A stretch of 64,000 nucleotides of DNA, from assembly GCF_003967275.1 (NCBI RefSeq), contig NZ_AP018721.1, forward strand, positions 558,001-622,000, written 5' to 3'. The position numbers and the translations under genes were made by a program. Within the stretch, counting starts at the first letter, position 1. Each line of letters opens with the position of its first letter. Source of the DNA: Sulfuritortus calidifontis. Lineage in GTDB: Bacteria; Pseudomonadota; Gammaproteobacteria; Burkholderiales; Thiobacillaceae. Below the pieces are notes generated by a model. It was not told where the DNA came from. It was given only the letters and a program-made list of their open reading frames with translations, and did not search any database. Shown here in pieces: positions 8,374 to 17,594 of the stretch.

Positions 8374-8796
8374 ATGCGGCCTACCCCGCACTTGCTGGGC
8401 TTCCCGGCCTTCCTTGCGCCGTCTGCCTTGCTGGCGGCCGATTCGGCCTCGGTGCAGACCTCGACGGCGGGCGCCTTGTTGCAGACCTTTCTCGCCCTGG
8501 TCGTGGTGCTGGGCATCCTCTACGCCTTTCTCTGGCTGTTGCGACGTTATGCGCCATCCCAGACCGGTACCCAGGGCGTGGTCAAGGTGGTGGGGGGGGT
8601 CATGCTCGGACCTCGGGAAAAGGTGGTGGTGGTCGAAGTCGGCGAGACCTGGCTCCTGGTTGGCGTCGCACCGGGTCAGGTGAGTGCCCTGCATACCCTG
8701 CCCAAGCCCGAGGGCTATATCGTCAGCCCAACCGCCTCGCCCCAAGCCCCTTTTGCCGGCAAACTGGGCGAGTTGCTGGCCCGCCGCAAGAACTGA
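8374..8796 (+). CDS. fliO: Flagellar biosynthesis protein FliO
   Basis: Bitopic membrane protein that helps assemble the FliP ring of the export gate. 140 residues: a signal-like N-terminus (1-22), one strong membrane helix at about 32-55 ([20 protein letters not shown]), then a small cytoplasmic domain with [15 protein letters not shown]. FliO is poorly conserved, but size, topology and position between fliN and fliP are decisive. Starts two bases after the fliN stop. Confidence 0.9.
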   Translation: MRPTPHLLGFPAFLAPSALLAADSASVQTSTAGALLQTFLALVVVLGILYAFLWLLRRYAPSQTGTQGVVKVVGGVMLGPREKVVVVEVGETWLLVGVAPGQVSALHTLPKPEGYIVSPTASPQAPFAGKLGELLARRKN

Positions 8797-8797
8797 C

Positions 8798-9529
8798 ATG
8801 CGTTGGTGGTGGCTGGCCCTGCTGTTGATGCCTGCCGCGGCCTGGGCCGCACCCGGCATTCCTGCCTTCACCAGCACCCCAGGTCCTGGCGGCAGCACCA
8901 ATTACAGCTTCAGCCTGGAGGCCCTGCTCCTCCTCACCGCCCTGACCTTCCTGCCGGCGGCCCTGCTGATGATGACCGCCTTCACCCGGATCGTGATTGT
9001 GCTCGCCCTGTTGCGCCAGGCCATCGGCACCATGCAGGCGCCGCCCAACCAAGTGCTGGTCGGCCTTGCCCTGTTCCTGACCTTTTTCATCATGGCCCCG
9101 GTGTTCGACAAGATATACGATGAGGCTTGGCAGCCTTACTCGAAGAACCAGATCAACTTCGTCGAGGCGGTCGACCGTGGCGCCCAGCCGCTCAAGGCCT
9201 TCATGCTTAAGCAGACCCGGCAGGAAGACTTGGCCCTGTTCGTCAAGCTGTCGAACCACCCGCCCTTGCAAGGGCCGGAGGAAACGCCGATGAAGATCCT
9301 GGTGCCGGCCTACGTCATCAGTGAGTTGAAGACGGCCTTCCAGATCGGCTTCATCGTCTTCATCCCCTTCCTCATCATCGACATGGTGGTCGCCAGCGTG
9401 CTGATGTCCATGGGTATGGTGATGCTGTCGCCGGTTCTGGTCTCGCTGCCGTTCAAGCTCATGCTGTTCGTGCTGGCCGACGGCTGGAGCCTGCTAATCG
9501 CCTCTCTGGTGCAGACCTTCGCGATATGA
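8798..9529 (+). CDS. fliP: Flagellar type III export gate protein FliP
   Basis: Core subunit of the FliPQR export gate. 243 residues with a cleavable signal peptide (1-17, ending AWA) and four membrane segments. Conserved blocks include [33 protein letters not shown] and [15 protein letters not shown]. The ATG at 8798 lies one base after the fliO stop. The four-base overlap with fliQ continues the coupled block. Confidence 0.96.
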   Translation: MRWWWLALLLMPAAAWAAPGIPAFTSTPGPGGSTNYSFSLEALLLLTALTFLPAALLMMTAFTRIVIVLALLRQAIGTMQAPPNQVLVGLALFLTFFIMAPVFDKIYDEAWQPYSKNQINFVEAVDRGAQPLKAFMLKQTRQEDLALFVKLSNHPPLQGPEETPMKILVPAYVISELKTAFQIGFIVFIPFLIIDMVVASVLMSMGMVMLSPVLVSLPFKLMLFVLADGWSLLIASLVQTFAI

Positions 9530-9798
9530 CCCCGGACACCGTCGTCGCCCTCATGCGTCAGGCCCTGGAAGTGGCCATGCTGGCGGCCGCGCCGCTTCTG
9601 ATCGCCTCGTTGGCGACGGGTCTTATCATCAGTATTTTCCAGGCCGCCACCCAGATCAACGAGATGACCCTGACCTTCATCCCCAAGCTGGTGGTGATGT
9701 TCGTCGTCTTGGTCATCACCGGTCCCTGGACCATCGAGTTGCTGGTCGATTACACCCAGCGACTACTCAACAACATCCCGGGCATCATCGGCGGATGA
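9526..9798 (+). CDS. fliQ: Flagellar export gate protein FliQ
   Basis: 90-residue export-gate subunit with two membrane hairpin helices (about 15-40 and 52-78) and the family sequence [19 protein letters not shown]. It begins inside the fliP stop and overlaps the fliR start by four bases. Confidence 0.96.
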   Translation: MTPDTVVALMRQALEVAMLAAAPLLIASLATGLIISIFQAATQINEMTLTFIPKLVVMFVVLVITGPWTIELLVDYTQRLLNNIPGIIGG

Positions 9799-10580
9799 TC
9801 AGCGTCACGTCAGACCAGTTGACTACCTGGCTGGCATTGTTTTTCTGGCCCTTTGTCCGCGTCATGGCTTGGCTGTCGGTTGATCCTCTCCTGGGTAACC
9901 GGTCGGCGCCGGTGTCGGTGCGCGTCGCCTTCGCTTTTGTCCTCACTCTCGTGGTCGCGCCCGTCCTGCCCGAGATGCCCAAGGTGCCGCTGGTGTCCGG
10001 CGAAGGCTTCCTGCTGCTCAGCCAGCAGATCCTGGTCGGCCTGAGCCTGGGCTTCGTGCTGCGCCTGGTCTTTGCCGCCATCGAATTCTCCGGCCAGTTC
10101 ATGGGCCTGCAGATGGGCCTGTCCTTCGCCACTCTGTTCGACCCGATCCACGGCGCCCAGACCCCCGTGCTGTCCCAGTTCATGGTGCTGATGGCGGCCC
10201 TCATGCTGTTCGCTACCAACGGACACCACTTGGTGATCGGCGCCCTGGTCGATAGCTTTCGCCAGGTGCCGGTGACGGTGGAGCCGCTGTCCGCGCGTGG
10301 CCTGTATACCGTGGTCGAGTGGGCCGGCAGCATCTTCTCGACGGGGCTGCAGATTGCCCTGCCGGTGAGCGCCACCTTGCTGGCGACCAACCTGGCGATC
10401 GGCATGATGACGCGGGCGGCGCCGCAGTTGAACATCTTCGCGGTCGGCTTTCCGCTCACCCTGACTGCCGGCTTCTTCATTCTCTACACGGCCATCGGCT
10501 ATTTCCCGCCGCTGATCGAGCGGGTCTGGCATGAGGCCATCGGGGTCATGGGCGCGACGGCCAGGGGGCTGGCACCGTGA
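9795..10580 (+). CDS. fliR: Flagellar export gate protein FliR
   Basis: Completes the FliPQR export gate. 261 residues with about six membrane segments and the conserved GLSLGFVLRLVFAAIEFSGQFMG region and FDPIHGAQTPVLSQF. Last flagellar gene of this block. flhA and flhB, which normally complete the apparatus, are not in the window. The next gene, a methyltransferase, overlaps its stop by four bases (GTGA). Confidence 0.95.
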   Translation: MISVTSDQLTTWLALFFWPFVRVMAWLSVDPLLGNRSAPVSVRVAFAFVLTLVVAPVLPEMPKVPLVSGEGFLLLSQQILVGLSLGFVLRLVFAAIEFSGQFMGLQMGLSFATLFDPIHGAQTPVLSQFMVLMAALMLFATNGHHLVIGALVDSFRQVPVTVEPLSARGLYTVVEWAGSIFSTGLQIALPVSATLLATNLAIGMMTRAAPQLNIFAVGFPLTLTAGFFILYTAIGYFPPLIERVWHEAIGVMGATARGLAP

Positions 10581-11077
10581 GCGCCTCGCCCTGGGTCGCC
10601 CGTTGGGCAAAGGTAATTCCGGCAGGCGGTCGGGTGCTGGATCTGGCCTGCGGCTCAGGTCGGCATGCCGTTTATCTGGCCGGGCAGGGCTATCAGGTCG
10701 ACGCGGTCGACCTCGACCTCAATCTTAGCCAACCGGTGCGCGACACGGCGGGGGTGCGCTGGTTGCAGCAGGACCTGGAACAGGGGGGCTGGCCGTTCGA
10801 GTCGGCGGCCTATCAGGGCCTGGTGGTAGTGAATTATCTGCACCGGCCCTTGTTTCCCCACTTGATCGACGCCCTGGCGTCGGGCGGTGTGTTGATCTAT
10901 GAGACCTTCGCCCTGGGTCAGGAGCGCTTCGGCCGGCCGAAGAACCCGGCCTACCTGCTGCTGCCGGGGGAACTTCTGGAACTTGCCCGCGGTCGGCTGC
11001 GTGTGCTCGCCTACGAGGACTTGACCGAGTCGGAGCCGGCCCGCCGGCTGCAGCGGCTGTGCGCGATCAAACCCTAA
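10577..11077 (+). CDS. Class I SAM-dependent methyltransferase
   Basis: 166 residues. The SAM-binding motif I, RVLDLACGSGRHAVYLA, is at about 19-35, the acidic loop VDAVDLD follows, and motif IV is NYLHRPLF. It resembles TehB-like or UbiE-like small methyltransferases; the substrate is not evident. The GTG start overlaps the fliR stop, so it is co-transcribed with flagellar genes. Substrate link to flagella is not implied, since this family is often found beside dapA in related genomes. Confidence 0.85.
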   Translation: MSASPWVARWAKVIPAGGRVLDLACGSGRHAVYLAGQGYQVDAVDLDLNLSQPVRDTAGVRWLQQDLEQGGWPFESAAYQGLVVVNYLHRPLFPHLIDALASGGVLIYETFALGQERFGRPKNPAYLLLPGELLELARGRLRVLAYEDLTESEPARRLQRLCAIKP

Positions 11078-11118
11078 GCCCCCGCTTTTGAGTACAATCG
11101 TGTAATTTTTCGGACCCG

Positions 11119-12000
11119 ATGGACATGTTTACCGGCAGTCTTGTTGCGCTCGTCACCCCCATGCGCCCCGACGGCGCCCTCGATCTCGATGGCCTGAAAC
11201 GGCTGGTCGACTGGCACGTCGAGCAGGGGACCGACGGTCTGGTGATTGTCGGCACCACCGGCGAGTCGCCCACCGTCAGCCAGGAAGAGCACTGCTTACT
11301 GATCCGCACCGCCGTCGAGCATGCCGCGGGTCGCATCCCGATCATCGCTGGCACCGGCGCCAACTCGACCGCCGAGGCCATCGAGCTGACCCGCTGTGCC
11401 AAGGCGGCCGGCGCCGCCGCCGGGCTGTCGGTCGCGCCCTACTACAACAAGCCGACCCAGGAAGGCCTGTACCGGCACTTCAAGACCATCGCCGAGGCGG
11501 TCGACCTGCCGATGATCCTGTACAACGTGCCCGGCCGCACCGTGGCCGACATCGGCAACGATACCGTGCTGCGCCTGGCACAGGTGCCCGGCATCATCGG
11601 GATCAAGGACGCGACCGGCAATATCGAGCGCGGTAGTGACCTGATCAAGCGCGCGCCCAAGGGCTTTGCCATCTACAGCGGCGACGATGCCAGCGGCCTG
11701 GCCCTGATGCTGCTGGGCGGCCACGGCGTGATCTCGGTCACCTCCAACGTGGCGCCCAAGCTGATGCACGAGATGTGCGCCGCCGCCTTCGCCGGCGACC
11801 TGGCCCGCGCCCGCGAGATCAACTTCAAGCTGCTCGGCCTGCATCAGAAGCTGTTCGTCGAGGCCAACCCGATCCCGGTCAAGTGGGCCCTGGCCGAGAT
11901 GGGCCGAGTCGAGCGGGGCATCCGTCTGCCGCTGACCGAACTGTCGGCCGCCCACCACGAAACCCTGCGCGCCGCCTTGCGCGAAGCGAACGCCCTTTAA
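11119..12000 (+). CDS. dapA: 4-hydroxy-tetrahydrodipicolinate synthase
   Basis: Condenses pyruvate and aspartate semialdehyde in lysine/meso-diaminopimelate synthesis. 293 residues from ATG 11119; the family start MFTGS corresponds to the third codon (ATG 11125), which is equally possible. Active-site residues are visible: the Thr pair in GTTGESPT (46-47), Tyr135 in YNVPGRT and the Schiff-base Lys163 in GIKDATG. A -10-like TACAAT lies at 11093-11098. bamC follows after 13 bases, the usual dapA-bamC pair. Confidence 0.97.
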   Translation: MDMFTGSLVALVTPMRPDGALDLDGLKRLVDWHVEQGTDGLVIVGTTGESPTVSQEEHCLLIRTAVEHAAGRIPIIAGTGANSTAEAIELTRCAKAAGAAAGLSVAPYYNKPTQEGLYRHFKTIAEAVDLPMILYNVPGRTVADIGNDTVLRLAQVPGIIGIKDATGNIERGSDLIKRAPKGFAIYSGDDASGLALMLLGGHGVISVTSNVAPKLMHEMCAAAFAGDLARAREINFKLLGLHQKLFVEANPIPVKWALAEMGRVERGIRLPLTELSAAHHETLRAALREANAL

Positions 12001-12013
12001 GGATTCAAGACCT

Positions 12014-13144
12014 ATGCGCACGACTGCCCTTGCCCTGTTAGCTGCAGCCCTGGTTCTTGGCGGTTGCTCCTTCGTCGAATCGAAGAAGATCGACTACAAG
12101 TCGGCCGGCAGCCTGCCATCGCTCGAGGTGCCGCCCGACCTGATCCTGCCCAGCGGCGACAAGCGTTTTGCCGTGCCCGACACGGCGGTCAAGGGTAGCG
12201 CCACCTATTCCGCCTACAGCGCCGAGCGCAGCGGCCAGAAGACGACCGGCAACAGCCAGCTGTTGCCGGCGATCGACAAGGTCAGCATCCAGCGCTCGGG
12301 CAGTCAGCGCTGGCTGGTGGTCCAGTTGCCGCCGCAGGAGGTCTGGCCCGTGGTCAAGGACTTCTGGCAGGAGATGGGCTTCCTGGTCAACCTGGAGTTG
12401 CCCGACGCCGGCGTGATCGAGACCGACTGGGCGGAGAACCGGGCCAAGATTCCGCAGGACATGATCCGCAACTTTCTGGGCAAGGTGATCGATTCGGTCT
12501 ATTCCACCGCCGAGCGCGACAAGTTCCGCACCCGCCTGGAGCCCTCGGCCGACGGCAAGTCGACCGAGATTTACATCAGCCATCGCGGCATGTTTGAAGT
12601 ATTCGAAGGCACCGTCGGTGGCGGCGACCAGGGCACCGGTCGCACGGTCTGGCAGCCGCGCCCAGCCGACCCCGAACTGGAGGCCGAGATGCTGCGCCGC
12701 CTGATGGTTCGCTTCGGCGTCGAGGAGGTACGGGCCAAGAGCATGCTGGCCGAAAAGGTGTTCGAGCCGCGCGCCAGCAAGATCCAGAGTGCCGATGGCG
12801 CGGCCATGCTGAGCATTCCGGAAGGCTTCGATCGTGCCTGGCGCCGTGTCGGCCTGGCGCTCGATCGGGTCGGCTTCGCCGTCGAGGATCGCAACCGCGC
12901 CGCCGGCGTCTACTATGTCCGCTATGCCGACCCCGATGCCGGCAGCAAGAAAGAGAAGGGCTTCCTGTCCAAGCTGGCATTCTGGAGCAGCGACGACAGC
13001 AAGGCCCTGAGCCAGCGCTATCGGGTTCAAGTGGCCCAGAAGGGCGACGCCACCCAGGTGGCTGTGCTCGAAGAGAGCGGCCAGCCGCTGAAGAACGAGA
13101 CGGCCCAGCGGATCATCAATCTGCTGTACGAGCAGTTGAAGTAA
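12014..13144 (+). CDS. bamC: Outer membrane protein assembly factor BamC
   Basis: Lipoprotein of the BAM complex that inserts outer-membrane beta-barrels. 376 residues: signal peptide with lipobox LGGC (Cys18), the unstructured BamD-binding lasso with SLEVPPDLI near residue 40, then two helix-grip domains (about 90-210 and 255-375). The lipid anchor, the PPDL motif and the position after dapA (as in E. coli) make the call secure. Confidence 0.94.
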   Translation: MRTTALALLAAALVLGGCSFVESKKIDYKSAGSLPSLEVPPDLILPSGDKRFAVPDTAVKGSATYSAYSAERSGQKTTGNSQLLPAIDKVSIQRSGSQRWLVVQLPPQEVWPVVKDFWQEMGFLVNLELPDAGVIETDWAENRAKIPQDMIRNFLGKVIDSVYSTAERDKFRTRLEPSADGKSTEIYISHRGMFEVFEGTVGGGDQGTGRTVWQPRPADPELEAEMLRRLMVRFGVEEVRAKSMLAEKVFEPRASKIQSADGAAMLSIPEGFDRAWRRVGLALDRVGFAVEDRNRAAGVYYVRYADPDAGSKKEKGFLSKLAFWSSDDSKALSQRYRVQVAQKGDATQVAVLEESGQPLKNETAQRIINLLYEQLK

Positions 13145-13163
13145 GTTAAGAACCGCCTGCAGG

Positions 13164-13931
13164 ATGCGTTTCGCCTGTCTCGGTAGCGGCAGCCGGGGGA
13201 ACGCCTGGCTGGTCGAGGCGGGCGGCACCCGGGTCCTGGTCGATTGCGGTTTCAGCGCCCGGGAAACAGCCAAGCGCCTGGAGCGACTGGGGGTCGAGGC
13301 AGATTCGGTCGATGCCTTGCTGCTGACCCACGAGCATGCCGATCACGCGCGCGGCGTGGCTGGTTTCTCGGCGCGCTATCGCTGCGAGGTCTGGTTGACT
13401 CACGGCGCCCGCGGCATGCTGCAGGCCACCGACAGCCTGCCCCAGCGGGTGCGCGAGATCGATTCCCACAGCGCTTTTGCCGTGGGCGATCTGGCGATCA
13501 CACCGGTGGCGGTGCCGCACGATGCGCGCGAGCCGGTCCAGTTCGTGTTGTCCGATGGCCAGCATCGCTTGGGCATCCTGACCGACGCCGGCCATGTGAC
13601 GCCGCATATGGAGACGATGTTCAGTGGCTGCGACGCCCTGGCCATCGAATGCAATCACGATGTCGAGCTGCTGCGTCAGGGCAGTTACCCGCCGGCCCTG
13701 AAGACCCGCATCCTGGGGCGTTACGGCCACCTGGACAACGGCACGGCGCGGCAGCTGCTGGCCCGGGTCGCCTCTGGCCGCCTGCAGCATGTCCTCGCGG
13801 CGCACTTGAGCGAGGAGAACAACCGCCCTGAGCTGGCCCGGCGTGCCCTGGCCGGGGCGCTGGGTTGTGAAGAGGATTGGATCGGCGTGGCCGATCAGGA
13901 ACAGGGCAGCGATTGGCGCCAGATTGTTTGA
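13164..13931 (+). CDS. MBL-fold metallo-hydrolase (YycJ/WalJ-like)
   Basis: 255-residue metallo-beta-lactamase fold protein. The metal motif THEHADH is at about 55-61, the N-terminal strand reads CLGSGSRGNAWLVEAGGTRVLVDCG, and later ligands include the Asp in LTDAGH, the GHLDN segment and AAHLSEENN. The SGSRGN start and overall size match the YycJ family, possibly DNA-processing exonucleases. Specific role unknown. It follows bamC by 19 bases. Confidence 0.85.
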   Translation: MRFACLGSGSRGNAWLVEAGGTRVLVDCGFSARETAKRLERLGVEADSVDALLLTHEHADHARGVAGFSARYRCEVWLTHGARGMLQATDSLPQRVREIDSHSAFAVGDLAITPVAVPHDAREPVQFVLSDGQHRLGILTDAGHVTPHMETMFSGCDALAIECNHDVELLRQGSYPPALKTRILGRYGHLDNGTARQLLARVASGRLQHVLAAHLSEENNRPELARRALAGALGCEEDWIGVADQEQGSDWRQIV

Positions 13932-13952
13932 ACGTGAGTTTATTGGATAGCG

Positions 13953-15272
13953 ATGAGTGAGTCGTCGGCCTTGGAGGCCGCCAGCAGTTTTGCCGAATTG
14001 AACCTGAGCCCCGAGATCCAGCGGGCGCTGGACGACATGGGCTATCAGACCCCGACGCCGATCCAGAAGCAGGCCATCCCCCTGGTGCTGGCGGGGCGCG
14101 ATCTCATGGCCCAGGCCCAGACCGGCACCGGCAAGACCGCCGCCTTCGCCTTGCCGCTGCTGCAGAAGATGCAGCCCTTCGCCAACACCAGCACCTCGCC
14201 GGCGCGCCACCCCGTGCGCGCCCTGGTCCTGGCGCCGACCCGCGAACTGGCGATCCAGGTCTACGAGAGTGTCGTCGCCTACGGCAAGCATATTCCGCTG
14301 CGTAGCACCGTGGTCTACGGCGGCGTCGGTCTCGACACCCAGACCCCGCAGCTGCGTGCCGGGGTCGAGGTGCTGGTGGCGACGCCCGGCCGCCTGCTCG
14401 ACCATGCCGGCAGCCGCGTGCTGAGCCTGGCCCAGGTCGAATACCTGGTGCTGGACGAGGCCGACCGCATGCTGGACATGGGCTTTCTACCCGACCTCAA
14501 GCGCATCCTCAGCCTGCTGCCACAGAATCGGCAGACCCTGCTGTTCTCCGCCACCTTCGACGACAGCATCACCCGTCTGGCCCAAAGCTTCCTGCGCGAC
14601 CCGCTCAAGGTCGAGGTCGCCCGGCGCAACACCGCGGCGGAAACCGTGGAGCAGGTGGTGCACAAGGCGCGGGAGGAAGAGAAGATCGACGCCTTGGTGC
14701 GGGTGGTCAGTGCGCGGGAGATCAGCCAGGCCATCGTCTTCACCCGGACCAAGCTGACCGCCGACCGCCTGGGCCGGCAACTGCAGCGGCGCAGCCTCGA
14801 GGTGGCCGTGATCCACGGCGACAAGGCGCAGAGCGAGCGCCTGCTGGCCCTGGAGGGCTTCAAGCAGGGCAAGACCCGGCTGCTGGTGGCGACCGACATC
14901 GCCGCCCGCGGCCTGGACATCGCCGAGTTGCCCTGCGTGATCAATTTCGAGCTGCCCTATTCGCCGGAGGATTATGTCCACCGCATTGGCCGCACCGGCA
15001 GGGCGGGGGCGGAAGGCCTGGCGGTGTCGCTGGTGGCGCCGGACGAGGAAAAGCTGCTCGCCGCCATCGAGAAATTCATCAACAAATCCCTGCCGGCGGC
15101 GCCCCTGCCCAAAACGGCGGCGCCGGTTGCCCCCAGTTGGACCGCTCCGGCCGCGCCGGTCGTCCCGGGGCGTGTGCTCGCCGCGGCCGGCCCGCGCGGT
15201 CGCCGGACCGAACCGGTCTGCGCTCTGCTGCTGCCGCCGGTGCGGACCGAAGGCGAAGCCAGCCCGGAATGA
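13953..15272 (+). CDS. rhlE: DEAD-box RNA helicase (RhlE type)
   Basis: ATP-dependent RNA helicase. 439 residues with all core motifs: Q motif ([14 protein letters not shown]), I AQTGTGKT, Ia [15 protein letters not shown] ([16 protein letters not shown]), [21 protein letters not shown] and [12 protein letters not shown]. The core ends near 370. The tail is Ala/Pro-rich and lacks the basic Arg/Gly-rich extension common in RhlE, so substrate recruitment may differ. The stop overlaps the next ORF start (ATGA). Confidence 0.92.
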   Translation: MSESSALEAASSFAELNLSPEIQRALDDMGYQTPTPIQKQAIPLVLAGRDLMAQAQTGTGKTAAFALPLLQKMQPFANTSTSPARHPVRALVLAPTRELAIQVYESVVAYGKHIPLRSTVVYGGVGLDTQTPQLRAGVEVLVATPGRLLDHAGSRVLSLAQVEYLVLDEADRMLDMGFLPDLKRILSLLPQNRQTLLFSATFDDSITRLAQSFLRDPLKVEVARRNTAAETVEQVVHKAREEEKIDALVRVVSAREISQAIVFTRTKLTADRLGRQLQRRSLEVAVIHGDKAQSERLLALEGFKQGKTRLLVATDIAARGLDIAELPCVINFELPYSPEDYVHRIGRTGRAGAEGLAVSLVAPDEEKLLAAIEKFINKSLPAAPLPKTAAPVAPSWTAPAAPVVPGRVLAAAGPRGRRTEPVCALLLPPVRTEGEASPE

Positions 15273-15574
15273 GCGGCGAGTGGCTGGCCCTCGGCGCGCT
15301 CGCCGCCGCCGGCTGGCTCTGGTGGGATGGCCTGCAGAAGCGTGAACTGGCCATCGCCGCCGCGCGTGTCCTCTGCACTCGGGCCGGCGTCCAGCTATTG
15401 GACGAGACCGTCTCCCAGCGCCGTTTGCGCCTGCGCCGCGATGACCGGCAGCAGGTCCGCTTCTACCGGGAATTCGCCTTCGAATACGCCACTACCGGCG
15501 ACGAGCGCCTGCCGGGTCGGGTCTATCTCCTGGGCAGCCAAGTGCTGGACGCCCACCTGATCGAATCGGCCTGA
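15269..15574 (+). CDS. DUF3301 family protein
   Basis: 101-residue protein with an N-terminal membrane helix (about 5-22, WLALGALAAAGWLWWDGL) followed by a small domain with RRLRLRRD, FYREFAFEYATTGDERL and GRVYLLG, which matches the DUF3301 pattern. Function unknown. Translationally coupled to the helicase gene by the ATGA overlap. Confidence 0.82.
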   Translation: MSGEWLALGALAAAGWLWWDGLQKRELAIAAARVLCTRAGVQLLDETVSQRRLRLRRDDRQQVRFYREFAFEYATTGDERLPGRVYLLGSQVLDAHLIESA

Positions 15575-15582
15575 GGCGCTTC

Positions 15583-15610
15583 ATGCCTGGACATTCTCCC
15601 GTCCGGGCAT
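15583..15610 (+). other. Hairpin after the rhlE/DUF3301 operon
   Basis: ATGCCTGGAC and GTCCGGGCAT form a ten-pair stem (one G-T pair) round an eight-base loop, just after the DUF3301 stop. There is no run of T after it, so it is at best a weak terminator or an mRNA end-stabilising hairpin. Confidence 0.5.
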
Positions 15611-15645
15611 ATAACAAAACCTTCACCCCAGCGTGGTAAAACCCG

Positions 15646-15674
15646 TTGACAGGCTCGGGGTCGAAAAATAAACT
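15646..15674 (+). promoter_or_regulatory. Strong sigma-70-type promoter of the rubrerythrin operon
   Basis: A perfect TTGACA (15646-15651) and TAAACT (15669-15674) are separated by the ideal 17 bases. Transcription should start near 15681, giving a leader of about 82 bases before the rubrerythrin ATG. Confidence 0.75.
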
Positions 15675-15684
15675 AGATTTACGA

Positions 15685-15701
15685 TTTAGATTGATTCTAA
15701 A
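15685..15701 (+). promoter_or_regulatory. Palindromic operator in the rubrerythrin promoter
   Basis: TTTAGA-ttgat-TCTAAA is a 17-base palindrome with one mismatched pair in the centre. It covers roughly +4 to +20 of the predicted transcript, a classic repressor position. Its length, A/T-rich arms and single-base centre recall the 7-1-7 operators of Fur/PerR-family regulators, but the regulator is not encoded here and this is inference. Confidence 0.55.
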
Positions 15702-15715
15702 ACCGTGCACCCGCA

Positions 15716-15739
15716 GCCCGGCTCGGGAGTCAGCCGGGC
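15716..15739 (+). other. 5' leader hairpin of the rubrerythrin transcript
   Basis: GCCCGGCT and AGCCGGGC make a perfect eight-pair GC-rich stem with an eight-base loop, ending 23 bases before the ATG and leaving the GAGGAG ribosome site free. It may protect the transcript 5' end. Confidence 0.5.
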
Positions 15740-15762
15740 AATATCGATAGAGGAGCTCAACC

Positions 15763-16182
15763 ATGCAACTGAAAGGTTCCAAGACCGAAGGTCACCTGAA
15801 GGCTGCCTTCGCCGGCGAGTCCCAGGCCAACCGTCGCTATCTGTATTTCGCCGCCAAGGCCGACGTCGAGGGTTACAACGATGTCGCTGCCGTGTTCCGT
15901 TCCACCGCCGAAGGCGAGACCGGCCATGCCCACGGCCACCTGGAGTACCTTGAGGCCTGCGGCGACCCTGCCACCGGCCTGCCCATCGGCGGCACCTCCG
16001 ACAATCTGAAGGCCGCCATCGCCGGCGAGACCCATGAGTACACCGACATGTACCCGGGCATGGCCAAGGATGCCCGCAGCGAAGGCTTCGACGAGATCGC
16101 CGACTGGTTCGAGACCCTGGCCAAGGCCGAGCGTTCGCACGCCAACCGTTTCCAGAAGGCCCTGGATACCCTCGGTCAGTAA
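15763..16182 (+). CDS. Rubrerythrin-family di-iron protein without rubredoxin domain
   Basis: 139 residues forming only the ferritin-like four-helix bundle. Iron-ligand motifs are visible in [33 protein letters not shown] and [10 protein letters not shown]. Typical rubrerythrins carry a C-terminal rubredoxin domain with two CxxC pairs; here it is absent, as in sulerythrin-like proteins, so a separate electron donor is needed. Likely role is peroxide reduction. The next two genes (Fe-S HdrD-like protein and DUF3501) are a recurring neighbourhood in proteobacteria and may supply the electrons. It has a strong ribosome site (GAGGAG). Confidence 0.9.
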   Translation: MQLKGSKTEGHLKAAFAGESQANRRYLYFAAKADVEGYNDVAAVFRSTAEGETGHAHGHLEYLEACGDPATGLPIGGTSDNLKAAIAGETHEYTDMYPGMAKDARSEGFDEIADWFETLAKAERSHANRFQKALDTLGQ

Positions 16183-16191
16183 GCGCTGTAC

Positions 16192-16227
16192 CGGCGGGCT
16201 GTGCGAGCGGCCCGCCGCTTTCTATTT
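16192..16227 (+). terminator. Attenuating terminator between rubrerythrin and the Fe-S gene
   Basis: CGGCGGGC and GCCCGCCG form an eight-pair GC stem (16192-16217) with a ten-base loop, followed by the T-rich CTTTCTATTT. It lies inside the operon, so it probably lets only part of the transcription continue, giving more rubrerythrin than downstream proteins. Confidence 0.6.
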
Positions 16228-16253
16228 ACACAAGAATTCTGAGGAGTTGCAGC

Positions 16254-17585
16254 ATGGCCCAACGCGAAGGCAGCCTGGATGCCCCGACCCGCCACGCCCT
16301 CGACTGGCAGAACCCCAAGTTCTACGACGAGGCGGACCTGTTTCATGAGTTGGAGCGGGTCTACGACATCTGCCACGGTTGCCGTCGCTGCGTAAGCCTG
16401 TGCACCTCCTTTCCCACCCTGTTCGACCTGGTCGACGAATCGCCGACCATGGAGGTCGACGGCATCAAGAAAGACGACTACTGGAAGGTGGTCGACCAGT
16501 GCTATCTGTGCGATCTCTGCTTCATGACCAAGTGCCCCTACGTGCCGCCGCACGAGTGGAACCTGGATTTCCCGCACCTCATGTTGCGGGCCAAGGCGGT
16601 CAAGTTCAAGAAAGGCGAGGTCAAATTCCGCGACAAGCTCCTGTCGAGCACCGATGCCCTGGGCAAGCTGGCCTCGATCCCGGTGGTCACCCAGGTCACC
16701 AACTTCGCCATCAACAACGGTGCTGCCCGTTCGGTGCTGGATGGCGTGTTGGAGATCCACAAGGATCGCAAGCTGCCCGAATACGCCGGCCGCACCTTCC
16801 GTGCCTCGGCCAAGCCGCGCAGCGATTTTCCGGCCCGGCCGGGTGAGCGCACCCCGGGTAAGGTGGCGATCTATTCGACCTGCTATGTGAACTACAACGA
16901 GCCCGGCATCGGCCACGACCTGATCAAACTGCTCGAGCACAACGAGATTCCGAGCATCGTGGTCGAGAAGGAGGCCTGCTGCGGCATGCCCAAGCTGGAG
17001 CTGGGCGACCTGGAGACGGTGGCCAAGCACAAGGACATCAACATCCCCATGCTGGCCAGGCTGGCGCGCGAGGGCTATGCCATCCTCACCGCGGTGCCGT
17101 CCTGCACCCTGATGTTCAAGCAGGAACTGCCGCTGATGTTCCCCGACGACGCCGAGGTCAAGGCGGTGCAGGAAGCGATGTACGACCCCTTCGAATACCT
17201 CATGCTGCGCCACATGGACGGCCTGCTCAAGACCGACTTCAAAGAGCCCCTGGGCAACGTTTCCTACCACGTGCCCTGTCATTTGAGGGTGCAGAACATG
17301 GGCAACAAGACGCGCGATGCGCTCAAGCTGGCCGGGGCCGAGGTCAACATGGTCGAGCGCTGCTCCGGCCACGACGGCACCTGGGGCGTGAAGAAGGAAT
17401 ATTTCGACAACTCGATGAAGATCGGCCGGCCGGTGTTCAAGCAGATGGGCGACAAGACGCCGCAGTGGATCAGCTCCGACTGCGCCATCGCCGGTCGCCA
17501 CATCCAGCAGGGCATGGGCGAGGCCGGCGCGCAGGCGCGCAAGGAGCACCCGCTCACCCTGCTGCGCATTGCCTACGGACTCTAA
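16254..17585 (+). CDS. HdrD/GlpC-like (Fe-S)-binding oxidoreductase subunit
   Basis: 443 residues. The N-terminal ferredoxin-like part has two cysteine clusters, CHGCRRCVSLC near 40-50 and CYLCDLCFMTKCP near 84-96, each able to bind [4Fe-4S]. Two CCG-type domains follow (cysteines in YSTCYVNYNEPG, EKEACCGMPKLE, HVPCHLRVQNMG and MVERCSGHDGTWG). Such modules pass electrons in heterodisulfide reductases and GlpC. No membrane segment or flavin motif is seen. Between the rubrerythrin and DUF3501 genes; inferred to be the rubrerythrin electron donor. Confidence 0.87.
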   Translation: MAQREGSLDAPTRHALDWQNPKFYDEADLFHELERVYDICHGCRRCVSLCTSFPTLFDLVDESPTMEVDGIKKDDYWKVVDQCYLCDLCFMTKCPYVPPHEWNLDFPHLMLRAKAVKFKKGEVKFRDKLLSSTDALGKLASIPVVTQVTNFAINNGAARSVLDGVLEIHKDRKLPEYAGRTFRASAKPRSDFPARPGERTPGKVAIYSTCYVNYNEPGIGHDLIKLLEHNEIPSIVVEKEACCGMPKLELGDLETVAKHKDINIPMLARLAREGYAILTAVPSCTLMFKQELPLMFPDDAEVKAVQEAMYDPFEYLMLRHMDGLLKTDFKEPLGNVSYHVPCHLRVQNMGNKTRDALKLAGAEVNMVERCSGHDGTWGVKKEYFDNSMKIGRPVFKQMGDKTPQWISSDCAIAGRHIQQGMGEAGAQARKEHPLTLLRIAYGL

Positions 17586-17594
17586 GAGGAAACC

